A DNA stretch of 64,000 nucleotides from positions 124,001-188,000 of the forward strand of contig JAILZT010000001.1 of NCBI GenBank assembly GCA_023512345.1, read 5' to 3'. Position 1 is the first letter of the stretch, and every line of letters begins with the position of its first letter. A model generated the notes under the pieces. The model ran no database searches and had not been told where the DNA came from. It saw nothing but the letters and a program-made list of their open reading frames with translations. Below are positions 37,184 through 45,165 of the stretch, piece by piece. This DNA is from Paenibacillus sp. Its GTDB lineage: Bacteria; Bacillota; Bacilli; Paenibacillales; Paenibacillaceae. Both the position numbers and the translations under genes were made by a program.

Positions 37184-38347
37184 TTACTGAGGAATCGTGC
37201 CCTCTACGCCTTTTACGAGCCAGTTCATTCCCAGAATTTCTTCAAGTGTCAGCTTCTGACCCTCCTTCACTTGAACAGCACCTTGGTTATCTGTGATAGG
37301 CCCTGTGAATACTTCCAAGTCACCGCTGATAATCTTAGCCTTAGCCTCTTCCACGAGTGCCTTAACATCATCAGGAACCTTGTTGCCAAACGGTGCAAGT
37401 TCTACCATACCGTCAGTCATATCGCCCGAATACTGCTCATTCGTCCATGTACCCTCCATAACCGATTTCACAGCCTTAACGTAATATGGACCCCAGTTCC
37501 AAACCGGATTTGTCAAATAATTATCCGGTGCGTATTTACCCATATCGGAATCATTTCCTCCAGCAAAAGCGCCGCGTTCTGCAGCAGCCTGCAGGGTAGC
37601 CGGTGAATCCTGATAGGCCAGCAATACATCTGCGCCTTTATCGAGCAAACTAATCGCGGCTTGTCGTTCTGTCGTAGGGTCATACCATGTATTGGTCCAT
37701 ACCACATCAACTTTAATATCAGGGTTTACGCTTTGAGCACCGAGTGTAAAAGCATTAAGATTATATATAACTTCACTGATCGGGAATGCCCCAACATAAC
37801 CTAAATGGTTGTTCTTTGTCATTTTCCCCGCTGCAATACCCGAAAGATAACTGGCTTGATAGTTTTTACCGAAGTAGGTTCCCATGTTCTCCGCTGTTTT
37901 GTAACCGGAAGCATGCAGGAATTTCACATTCGGGAACTTGCTTGCTACATTGAGGGTGAAATCCATATATCCGAAGCTTGTTGTAAAAACAATGTCATGG
38001 GATTGTGCAAGCTCTGTGATAATACGTTCCGCATCTGCACTCTCTGGAACGTTCTCTACGAAATCCGCTTTAATTCCAAGTTCCTTCTCCATATAAAGAC
38101 GGCCTTGATCATGTTGATAGGTATACCCGCCGTCACCCGGAGGACCGATATAAACGAAAGCCACCGTAGGTTTTTCTGCAGCCGGCTCTGTTGTAGCAGC
38201 AGCTTCACCCGTTGTCCCCGCATTTGTTGCCGGTGCCTCTGTTGCACTGTTTGACGCGGCATTGTTGTTACCGCAGCCTGCCAGAACTACTGCCAATACG
38301 AACGTTAGTAGTATACCAAGCGAGAATGACTGACCCCTTTTTTTCAT
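37184..38347 (-). CDS. BMP-family purine-binding lipoprotein (NupN-like)
   Basis: A 387-residue lipoprotein. The lipobox VLAGC gives a lipidated Cys near residue 25, followed by an Asn/Ala/Thr-rich spacer and a PnrA/BMP domain (TVAFVYIGPPGDGGYTYQHDQGR from about 60). Members bind nucleosides or related purines. It is the first gene of the import-catabolism transcript. A GGAGGAGG site precedes ATG. Its cognate ABC components follow directly. The exact ligand is inferred. Confidence 0.88.
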   Translation of the reverse strand: MKKRGQSFSLGILLTFVLAVVLAGCGNNNAASNSATEAPATNAGTTGEAAATTEPAAEKPTVAFVYIGPPGDGGYTYQHDQGRLYMEKELGIKADFVENVPESADAERIITELAQSHDIVFTTSFGYMDFTLNVASKFPNVKFLHASGYKTAENMGTYFGKNYQASYLSGIAAGKMTKNNHLGYVGAFPISEVIYNLNAFTLGAQSVNPDIKVDVVWTNTWYDPTTERQAAISLLDKGADVLLAYQDSPATLQAAAERGAFAGGNDSDMGKYAPDNYLTNPVWNWGPYYVKAVKSVMEGTWTNEQYSGDMTDGMVELAPFGNKVPDDVKALVEEAKAKIISGDLEVFTGPITDNQGAVQVKEGQKLTLEEILGMNWLVKGVEGTIPQ

Positions 38348-38376
38348 AATTCTCCTCCTCCAAAGTTTTATCTATC

Positions 38377-38390
38377 TTGGCTTTAGCCAA
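38377..38390. promoter_or_regulatory. Palindrome in the leader of the purine importer gene
   Basis: TTGGCTTTAGCCAA is a perfect inverted repeat (6+2+6) about 30 bp upstream of the lipoprotein ATG. Its TTGGCTAA half resembles the TTGGTTAA core I recall for the B. subtilis PucR box. An operator for PucR is plausible but not shown. Confidence 0.4.
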
Positions 38391-38402
38391 TAATGTATCT
38401 CT

Positions 38403-38431
38403 ACTATACTGAGGCCTGAGCCTTACGTAAA
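38403..38431 (-). promoter_or_regulatory. Predicted sigma-A promoter of the purine importer operon
   Basis: On the minus strand TTTACG, 17 bp, TATAGT (-35 at 38426-38431, -10 at 38403-38408). The start of transcription would be near 38396, which puts the palindrome at 38377-38390 just downstream of it. Confidence 0.45.
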
Positions 38432-38520
38432 TTTACATGACATACGTTTGTTTATTTTCACAAAATCACAAGTTAATACTGTGCATGACGCCTTATTGGA
38501 TGAAAGTAATACTTAAAATG

Positions 38521-38537
38521 TGTGATATTATCTAACA
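38521..38537. promoter_or_regulatory. GlnR/TnrA-type box between pucB and the importer gene
   Basis: TGTGATATTATCTAACA matches TGTNAN(7)TNACA with AT-rich centre at every defined position. It lies in the 206-bp gap in front of the purine importer gene. It is about 130 bp upstream of the predicted start of transcription, farther than usual for direct activation, so its mode of action is open. Confidence 0.55.
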
Positions 38538-38553
38538 TACATAACACTGTCTA

Positions 38554-39186
38554 TCATTTTCTGCCTAATTCCCCGTTGATCTGACTCCATTGACTGACAA
38601 TATCCCCGAACTCTTCCTGTGTATCAGCATCCATAAAATAATGGGCAGAATCCGCTTCTAGAACTACTCCTTTATAATCCGGTGAACGCAAGATACTCGC
38701 CGCCCCACGATCCCCATCTAACCCCTGAAGTGCTGGAAACAGAGCTTTGGAAAACAATGCAGGGGGCATGCCCGCACTTTTATGACTACTGGCCACAAAA
38801 TCTAATCCAGGTGTATTCTCAAAGGTTTCAATCAAACGATTGACAAGCCCGGTAGTGATAAAAGGCTGATCGGCCAGTGCAACAATAATGGCATCAGGTT
38901 GTGTAGGAAGTACTGCATTCAGCCCACAGCGTAACGAAAAGGACAACCCCAGATGAGCGGTTAGGCATGTCTCTGTACGTCTCTCTCTGTGATGGGCAAC
39001 AGGTGGCAACCAATCTAGAGTGTCATCCGCACGCACCACCACGACAAGTGGAGATAGATCACAGCGATCAAGCTCACTGAGCGCGACGCTCCCGAGTGAA
39101 ATCTCCTGTGTGAGCTTCAGAGAAACCTTGGAGACTCCCATTCGTCTGCTTTGCCCTGCTGCTAGATAGATACCAGCTACTTTCAA
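38554..39186 (-). CDS. pucB: MobA-like nucleotidyltransferase for molybdenum cofactor (PucB)
   Basis: A 210-residue MobA/MocA-type protein. IYLAAGQSRRMG at the N-terminus is the nucleotide-binding signature, and VALADQPFITT is the second motif. It probably adds CMP to the molybdopterin of xanthine dehydrogenase. The start is TTG at 39186, because the signature must be included and GGAGGGG lies 7 nt upstream. This start lies inside the pucA ORF, giving an overlap of 113 bp in a different frame. Confidence 0.87.
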   Translation of the reverse strand: MKVAGIYLAAGQSRRMGVSKVSLKLTQEISLGSVALSELDRCDLSPLVVVVRADDTLDWLPPVAHHRERRTETCLTAHLGLSFSLRCGLNAVLPTQPDAIIVALADQPFITTGLVNRLIETFENTPGLDFVASSHKSAGMPPALFSKALFPALQGLDGDRGAASILRSPDYKGVVLEADSAHYFMDADTQEEFGDIVSQWSQINGELGRK

Positions 39187-40135
39187 AATGGTCCCCTCCT
39201 TTTGGCAGTTTACCTGAGCCTGCCCTTCTATTTTGAATCATTTCGGCAACAATACTAACTGCAATTTCCTCAGGACCTTCTCCGCCAATGGCTATCCCCA
39301 CCGGGGCATGCAACGATGAAGGGGCATCTAGCCCTTCTAGAAGCAGATTAATTCGAGCAGATGAACCAATGATTCCGATGTACTGAGGATTTAAAGGAAT
39401 CACACTCTCCAAAAAATGACGATCTCTCTGGAATTGGTGGCTGCATATGAGCACAAAATCCCCAGCACTAATTCCAAGACGGGCTGCGGCCTCCCCAGGG
39501 GGACAGATCACTCTTTCCGCTCCCGGAAATTCATTCTGCAAGCTTCCCTCCCGCCAGTCTGCAATAGCAATCCGGTAACCAACCCGGGTCGCCAAAGCAG
39601 CTATAGGCCCTGCATCATGACCTCCTCCAAAAATCACAAGTCGCGGCTTTGGCAGCAACAACGTGCAAAAAGCATTAGAATCGTTATTCACCGAATTCAT
39701 TGACCCTGCCGCCGACTCCAAGCTATAGGAATAACCACCTAAACGTGTTGTTTTACGAAGCAGAATCAAACTTTCTCCCATGGCCATACGTTCGTTAGCA
39801 GTCAGAAGAGTGCACTTCAACTCACCCTTAACCGGTTCAAGCACCACCTTGATTTTACCGCCGCACCCAACCGCCTCTCCCCAGGAAAAATCATCAGGAG
39901 ACAGCATATCGTATTCGACAACCTCCGGCTGGCCTGAGGCCCATATCTCCGCAGTTCGCAGCTGCAAGTCACTTTCTAGACACCCTGGACTGAGACTCCC
40001 CATGAATCCACCCTCAAAAAACAGCATCACCGCTCCGGCTTTCCGATACGAATGTCCCTCTACTCCAATTAGAGACGCCAGCACGGCAGGGGAGTCATTA
40101 TTTTTGATGTGCAATACGATATCATGCGTATCCAT
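39074..40135 (-). CDS. pucA: XdhC-family xanthine dehydrogenase maturation protein (PucA)
   Basis: A 353-residue XdhC protein. Visible are the N-terminal XdhC domain (ASLIGVEGHSYRKAGAVM, GSLSPGCLESDL), and the NAD(P)-type Rossmann region LVIFGGGHDAGPIAALA. It delivers sulfurated molybdenum cofactor to xanthine dehydrogenase. The family fold ends near GEGPEEIAVSIVAEMIQNRR; the following 40 residues (GSGKLPKGGDHFES onwards) run over the pucB start and look unconserved. So the stop at 39074 may reflect drift or a frameshift near 39200. It follows pucR by 37 bp. Confidence 0.87.
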   Translation of the reverse strand: MDTHDIVLHIKNNDSPAVLASLIGVEGHSYRKAGAVMLFFEGGFMGSLSPGCLESDLQLRTAEIWASGQPEVVEYDMLSPDDFSWGEAVGCGGKIKVVLEPVKGELKCTLLTANERMAMGESLILLRKTTRLGGYSYSLESAAGSMNSVNNDSNAFCTLLLPKPRLVIFGGGHDAGPIAALATRVGYRIAIADWREGSLQNEFPGAERVICPPGEAAARLGISAGDFVLICSHQFQRDRHFLESVIPLNPQYIGIIGSSARINLLLEGLDAPSSLHAPVGIAIGGEGPEEIAVSIVAEMIQNRRAGSGKLPKGGDHFESSWYLSSSRAKQTNGSLQGFSEAHTGDFTRERRAQ

Positions 40136-40172
40136 GAACTCTCCCTCCTTTGGATGTTGTCTTTTCTTTACC

Positions 40173-41747
40173 TCAATCCCTTTCCAACATTCGGCGGAAC
40201 ATAAATACGAGCTTCAATCGCAGCAGATCGTTCACCTTTTTGAAATCGACATCCAGCAGCTCACTTAGCTTCTCAATCCGATAAGTTGCTGTATTGCGGT
40301 GAATGAACAGTCTTTTGGCTGTTTCATTGATATGGCCGTCATTATCCAGATAAGTCTCCAGCGTGTGCAGCATTTCCCGAACATACTCTGGCTCTCGGCA
40401 CAGCAGGTTTTCCAGGCTTCCATTGCAATATTTCACCATAACTTCAGTAGGAATTTGTTGGAGCATCAAAGTGATCTCAAGCTGCCGGTAATAGACAACA
40501 TGCTCATTCAACCCCCAAAGTTGAGGCTTGCTCAAACACTCCTTCACCTCAGCAAAAGCTTCCTTTATTCCCTCAACTTTGGCTTTGCGGCTGCTGATGG
40601 CGGCCTTTGGACAATAACCCGGTTCAAACTTCAGCTTTTGAAAGCATTCATTAATGATTACCTGAAGGTTCTCAGAGCTATGTTTCTCCACCGGAAAAAT
40701 CGAAAGCAAGCCATCATCTACAATGACATGTATCCCGTTCATGCCCTTCAGCAAGGGATTCTCTAGATACTCTTCTTTCAAGCGATACAATTCACCCTGT
40801 CGGGATTCACCCAAGCTCGGCGTAGCCGTTAACATAAGCTGGAATGGAGATTGAAGAAGTTGGGTGTCCAGCTTGGCGGCTTCTTGTGCAAACTCAACAC
40901 TAGATAACCCACCGTTCAAGCAACGGCGGAGCAGACCACTGAATTCTCTTAACACATCAGGCTCGAAAGAATCCTCGTATCCCGACTGGATATGAAATGA
41001 AATTAACTCAGCTCCTTGAACAAATAAGCTTTCTTCTACTGGGAGCAGCAGCGGATCAATATCGAAGTATAGAAGAAAACCAGTGCACTCTTCTCCTTGC
41101 AGAAGCGGCACTCGAAATCCCACACCTTCACCCGCTCGAATTCGCTGACTTCGGTTCAGCCACGGCCAATTCGCTTTCGCTTGAGATTCCGGATATTCTG
41201 AGTTATTGTAGAGCACGCTTCCCCGGGAGTTAATAACCGCAATAGAATGTCCCATGACCTCAGAGATGGAATCAAAGAGCGGACGACTTCGGCCTGAACG
41301 AAGAGCAAATCGCATCAGCTTTCTTTGTTTCTCCATAACAGTCTGCAAAACATTGGTGCTCCGAGTAAACTCTGCCCGGAACAATCCATTCATTTGATCA
41401 GAGAACGTAAACTGAAAGGGCAACTCGATCAACGGGAAACCCAACAACTCTGCCTCTGTAATCAGCACTTCCGGAACGGCATCCCAGAAACGTCCTAGCT
41501 TGATACCCAAACCTGCCGATCCCCGGCGATTCAAGGTATGAAGCAACGCCGATGCTTCTTCCAGATTATCTTTAATTAAATAAGCTGTGGTCAGCAGCAT
41601 TTCACCTTCTTTAATCCAATCAGAGATATCCGGAGCATCCATCACATTAATCGACTTGACAATTCGGTGCTTTCCCTTGGAGCCGGCAATAAGTTTTGCT
41701 TCAGATAAAGGATAAATGGATAATGCCTCTTCAACCGTAAGATGCAT
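40173..41747 (-). CDS. pucR: PucR-family purine catabolism regulator
   Basis: A 524-residue regulator. The N-terminal PucR domain (MHLTVEEALSIYPLSEAKLIAGSKG) is followed by a middle domain and a C-terminal CdaR/PucR helix-turn-helix of the HTH_30 type (LDNDGHINETAKRLFIHRNTATYRIEKL). In B. subtilis PucR activates the puc genes in response to purine breakdown products. ATG at 41747 has AAAGGGAGGGG 7 nt away, so it is preferred to 41774. It heads the pucR-pucA-pucB part, with a GlnR/TnrA-like box 45 bp upstream. Confidence 0.9.
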   Translation of the reverse strand: MHLTVEEALSIYPLSEAKLIAGSKGKHRIVKSINVMDAPDISDWIKEGEMLLTTAYLIKDNLEEASALLHTLNRRGSAGLGIKLGRFWDAVPEVLITEAELLGFPLIELPFQFTFSDQMNGLFRAEFTRSTNVLQTVMEKQRKLMRFALRSGRSRPLFDSISEVMGHSIAVINSRGSVLYNNSEYPESQAKANWPWLNRSQRIRAGEGVGFRVPLLQGEECTGFLLYFDIDPLLLPVEESLFVQGAELISFHIQSGYEDSFEPDVLREFSGLLRRCLNGGLSSVEFAQEAAKLDTQLLQSPFQLMLTATPSLGESRQGELYRLKEEYLENPLLKGMNGIHVIVDDGLLSIFPVEKHSSENLQVIINECFQKLKFEPGYCPKAAISSRKAKVEGIKEAFAEVKECLSKPQLWGLNEHVVYYRQLEITLMLQQIPTEVMVKYCNGSLENLLCREPEYVREMLHTLETYLDNDGHINETAKRLFIHRNTATYRIEKLSELLDVDFKKVNDLLRLKLVFMFRRMLERD

Positions 41748-41791
41748 ACTGCCACCCCTCCCTTTAAAGTCCAATGTCTTCTCCGTTTATA

Positions 41792-41808
41792 TGTTACTTT
41801 ATGTAACA
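41792..41808. promoter_or_regulatory. GlnR/TnrA-type box upstream of pucR
   Basis: TGTTACTTTATGTAACA is a near-perfect inverted repeat in the form TGTNAN(7)TNACA with one difference in the AT-rich centre. Its nearest edge is 45 bp upstream of the pucR ATG. It suggests nitrogen control through GlnR or TnrA. Confidence 0.55.
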
Positions 41809-41929
41809 TTATAGAGAAAATGAACCACTTTGGATATAGGAATATTAAAATATCGTTAATTTGTGTTAGTTATCATGACATTACAGAACTACACTAAAGT
41901 TTTACTCGTTGGGAGTGTGGTAGTAACTA

Positions 41930-42050
41930 CGGTGAATGTTTGGACTTCCAGCCGCTGTTGTCTCCAGATTTTTTTGATTTGTACCGCTATCTGCGGATAA
42001 AATCCGGAGACAAAGGCGGTCGCTCCCGCTCTTCCAGTTCCAAAATTCCC
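41930..42050. repeat. Long imperfect palindromic intergenic repeat
   Basis: The stretch between pucR and the amidase gene folds into a long imperfect stem: TGTCTCCAGATTTT around 41956-41970 pairs with AAAATCCGGAGACA around 42000-42013, extended outward by CCGC/GCGG and TTTGGA/TCCAAA. Inside is a smaller CCGC TATCT GCGG hairpin. It has an open reading frame only by chance. It resembles the repetitive intergenic palindromes of Paenibacillus genomes. Confidence 0.5.
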
Positions 42051-42109
42051 CTACATTCCTATCACCCCGAGGTATTTTTGATTTTTAGGAATCCATATTT
42101 CCAGAGGCA

Positions 42110-42142
42110 AATAAAAGAGACCGCTTTGATTAACGGTCTCCC
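42110..42142 (-). terminator. Terminator of the amidase gene
   Basis: On the minus strand GAGACCG and CGGTCTC pair around TTAATCAAAG and are followed by TTTTATTT. The stem covers the amidase stop codon. Confidence 0.75.
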
Positions 42143-43326
42143 CAAACCTCTTTTACCCATGACAACAGACGTAAATCCTGTCCATAACCTCCAATAACCG
42201 ATATGCCCAATGGGAGTCCATTCTCCCCCGCCACCGGAAGGGTCACCTGCGGCAGGCCTGCCAGACCCGCGATGCAGCACAGCATCATTGCCCTACTCCG
42301 GTTTATCTCTAGCTGCCGGGAATCCCCGCCACGCAGTGGAGCAGGACCCGGTACGGTCGGTATCACCAGACAGCCCGTCTCTCCTAGAAGCTGATGCAGG
42401 CGGGATGAAATACCCTCTCTTTGTTCCTGCAGCAGCGTAGATACCCCCATCTCACCTAAGCTGGATGCCCAAGCAAACCTCTCGGCAATATCCGGTCCGA
42501 ACTTCGGCTGCTCCCGTTCAATCCACTCCCCATGGGATGCCCATATTTCTCTGCCCTGCAGCTCGCGAAACACATCCATCCAAGCTTTAAGTCCTTCGGA
42601 TGCAATCTCAATGGTGGTGGATCGACCTGCACCCCATTTCAGTCGCCTAAGCGCCTGAGAAAGGTTCATTTCGTATGCCTCATCTGCCAAAGCCCAAGCA
42701 TCAGTGGCGATGTAGATATGCTCCATAGTATTACTCACAGGTTCATTCCCCATTGGCAAAAGAACCTCGCCCACCCGTCGAAGCCGTTCTGCATCCCCCG
42801 CCATCCATCCGACCGTATCAAAGCTCGGAGCAAGTGGAATAACTCCCTTCATTCCCACCGCTCCATGCGTTGGGCGAAACCCATAAATACCGCAATAGGA
42901 AGAAGGAACACGAATAGAGCCACCGGTATCCGTACCAAGGGCAAAATCAACGCTTCCAGAAGCAACAGCCACTGCGGAGCCGCTGGATGAGCCTCCCGGA
43001 ATACGCCCTGCCGCTCGCGGATTCACAGGGGTGCCATAATGATAGTTCTCCCCTCCAAGACTGTACATCAGTTCATCCGTAAGTGCTGCCCCTCTCAAAG
43101 AAGCACCGGCTATCAGCAGCCTGCGAACTGCATCGGCATGATAGGTGGAGGCCGAATGCGTCTGGAGCCAGCTTGGATTACCTGCGGAAGAAGTGTGTCC
43201 GGCAACCGCGAACACATCCTTCACCGCAAAGCTCAAGTTGTCGAGCGGCCCGTATCCAAGCGGCATAACCTTCAGCTCCGGGACTATGAACGCGCCATAA
43301 CGATTATCCAGAACCATCTCTTGCAC
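42130..43326 (-). CDS. Amidase signature-family enzyme
   Basis: A 398-residue amidase with the Ser-cisSer-Lys triad: Lys36 in LSFAVKDVF, the GGSSSGSA serine loop, and GTDTGGSIRVP carrying the nucleophile. Length is close to the shorter plant AMI1-type amidases. The substrate is not indicated by sequence. It follows the gamma-glutamyltransferase-like gene by 14 bp on the same strand, upstream of the purine locus, and may cleave amides for nitrogen. Confidence is high for the family and low for the reaction. Confidence 0.85.
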   Translation of the reverse strand: MQEMVLDNRYGAFIVPELKVMPLGYGPLDNLSFAVKDVFAVAGHTSSAGNPSWLQTHSASTYHADAVRRLLIAGASLRGAALTDELMYSLGGENYHYGTPVNPRAAGRIPGGSSSGSAVAVASGSVDFALGTDTGGSIRVPSSYCGIYGFRPTHGAVGMKGVIPLAPSFDTVGWMAGDAERLRRVGEVLLPMGNEPVSNTMEHIYIATDAWALADEAYEMNLSQALRRLKWGAGRSTTIEIASEGLKAWMDVFRELQGREIWASHGEWIEREQPKFGPDIAERFAWASSLGEMGVSTLLQEQREGISSRLHQLLGETGCLVIPTVPGPAPLRGGDSRQLEINRSRAMMLCCIAGLAGLPQVTLPVAGENGLPLGISVIGGYGQDLRLLSWVKEVWGDR

Positions 43327-43340
43327 CTCCTAAGCCGTGC

Positions 43341-44924
43341 TTACCAACCAATTGCCGCTCCATCACAACGCGGATCAGTGCCGCCGATGCGGAATCCGCT
43401 GTCATCTATAGTGATCACATGGGCATGACCCATAACCCCGTCGTAAGCCTCGACTCTTTTTACAATATGCCCGGCAGCCGCCAGCCTTTGCTGAACAGCT
43501 TCGGGCACCCGACTTTCCAACTTCAGCTCCTGAGTGGGCTCTCCCCAAGTTCTTCCCCACACAAAACGCGGCGCCTCAACGGCCTGTTGTGGATTCATTC
43601 CATAGTGCAGCATACGAGTGAGCAGCAAGGTTTGCGTTTGTGGTTGTCCCTCGCCGCCCTGTGTTCCATATAAAATCGCAGGTTTGCCATCCTTACAGGC
43701 CATCGCGGGCATAAGCGTGTGAAAAGTACGTTTGTGTGGCTCCAGCCTATTAACAGCATCTGGATCCAACGAGAAAAATGAACCTCTATTCTGCAATAAA
43801 ATTCCGGTGTCTCCTGCAACTACCCCCGAACCATACTCGAAATACAAGCTTTGTATAAAAGAGACCGCATTACCCTCTTCATCCACCACCGCTGCATAAG
43901 CTGTATCACGTCCGAGAGGCTCACTTATCAAGTCAGCCGCTTCATAAAGAGAGATAGAGGCTGCAAGCTTGGCCGCATAACCTTTATCTAAAAGTGCTTT
44001 TAACGGAATATCACTGAACGAAGGATCGGTAAGCACCTGATCGCGGTCTCGAAAGCTCAGCTTCAGAGCTTCAACAAGGAGATGATAATACTCATAAGAA
44101 CCATGTGCGATATCCGCAAAATCAAAGAGTTCGAGCATATTGAGAGTCATCAATGCCGCGAAGCCTTGGGAATTGGGGGGCGCTTGATAAAGGGTATACC
44201 CAGAGTAATCAGTAGAAATCGGTTCCACCCACTCCCCTGCATGAATCATAAAGTCCTCTCGTGTAAGCAACCCCCCTGCCTTCAGCATATAATCTGCAAT
44301 CGTACCAGCTAACTCTCCTTTATAAAAAGCATCCCTACCACCTTCTTGAAGCTTTTTCAGGGTGGCGGCTAACTGATGCTGCACGAATCTCTCCCCTGCC
44401 TCAGGGACCCGACCTCCGGGGATGTAGATAGCTGATGCCAAAGGCTGTGCCTTCAGAACGCTCTCTGCAAGCCATGTATTGTGAACTTGATCCGGCGATA
44501 TAGGAAATCCTTCGGACGCGTATTCTATTGCTGGCTTCAGAACCTCCGCTAATGTAAGGCGGCCATACTGCTGAAGTACAGCATCCCAGCTATCCACCAT
44601 ACCCGGAACCGTAATTGCACTGCGGATACCTCGTTTGGGGATGGACGATTCGCCTGAATAGCTCTCCCGGTTCACGTTATAACCGGAGCGGCCGCTGCCA
44701 TTATAGGCCCTAACCCGACCTTCCACTGCGCTGTAGGTCAGCCAAAAGGCATCGCCACCGAGCCCGGTCATATGCGGATATACCACCGCCAGACAAGCAC
44801 TAACAGCTACAGCTGCGTCAAAGGCGTTTCCGCCTCTCTGTAGAATTCGAGCACCCGCTGCAGAAGCTAGGTAATGGGGACTTACGACCATCGCACGGGT
44901 ACCGATTACCGGTTTTCCTCCCAT
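43341..44924 (-). CDS. Gamma-glutamyltransferase-like Ntn hydrolase (YwrD-type)
   Basis: A 527-residue gamma-glutamyltranspeptidase family protein. Visible: ASAAGARILQRGGNAFDAAVA, TGLGGDAFW, and the processing site with the nucleophilic Thr in DTAYAAVVDEEGN, dividing the chain into a large and a small subunit. QGGEGQPQTQ is the usual late motif. There is no obvious signal peptide, unlike secreted GGTs, so it is probably cytoplasmic, as in the YwrD group. ATG at 44924 has GGGGGAAGG 4 nt upstream and is chosen over 44978. It is divergent from a chromate transporter, as in the B. subtilis ywr region. Confidence 0.85.
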   Translation of the reverse strand: MGGKPVIGTRAMVVSPHYLASAAGARILQRGGNAFDAAVAVSACLAVVYPHMTGLGGDAFWLTYSAVEGRVRAYNGSGRSGYNVNRESYSGESSIPKRGIRSAITVPGMVDSWDAVLQQYGRLTLAEVLKPAIEYASEGFPISPDQVHNTWLAESVLKAQPLASAIYIPGGRVPEAGERFVQHQLAATLKKLQEGGRDAFYKGELAGTIADYMLKAGGLLTREDFMIHAGEWVEPISTDYSGYTLYQAPPNSQGFAALMTLNMLELFDFADIAHGSYEYYHLLVEALKLSFRDRDQVLTDPSFSDIPLKALLDKGYAAKLAASISLYEAADLISEPLGRDTAYAAVVDEEGNAVSFIQSLYFEYGSGVVAGDTGILLQNRGSFFSLDPDAVNRLEPHKRTFHTLMPAMACKDGKPAILYGTQGGEGQPQTQTLLLTRMLHYGMNPQQAVEAPRFVWGRTWGEPTQELKLESRVPEAVQQRLAAAGHIVKRVEAYDGVMGHAHVITIDDSGFRIGGTDPRCDGAAIGW

Positions 44925-45041
44925 TATTCCTTCCCCCTCTGATAACGAAAAGCCATGGAGCGGCTTAATTAATGCCATTTAACATTACAGCTAGCCCCTA
45001 AGTCAACGGATTACGGAAGGACTTAAAATCCCTTCGTGTTA

Positions 45042-45060
45042 TTTGTGAATGATGCACAAA
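45042..45060. promoter_or_regulatory. Inverted repeat between the GGT-like and chromate transporter genes
   Basis: TTTGTG and CACAAA frame a 7-bp spacer in the divergent promoter region. An operator is possible; no regulator gene is next to it. Confidence 0.3.
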
Positions 45061-45165
45061 CTTCATCTACTTCGATAGACATAATGAAATTAAATTGGGA
45101 TGATTATATTAGAATTGTATAATATAGAGGGTAATTAGGATGTGGGTCGCCAAGGAGGACATAAC

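Noticed and set aside
38348..38553. Possible purine riboswitch in the importer leader
   Set aside because: I could not find the conserved junction and loop sequences of the purine aptamer; only a palindrome and protein-type boxes are seen.
41940..42197. 85-codon plus-strand ORF
   Set aside because: It lies on the palindromic repeat and has no ribosome site; its translation reflects the repeat, not a protein.
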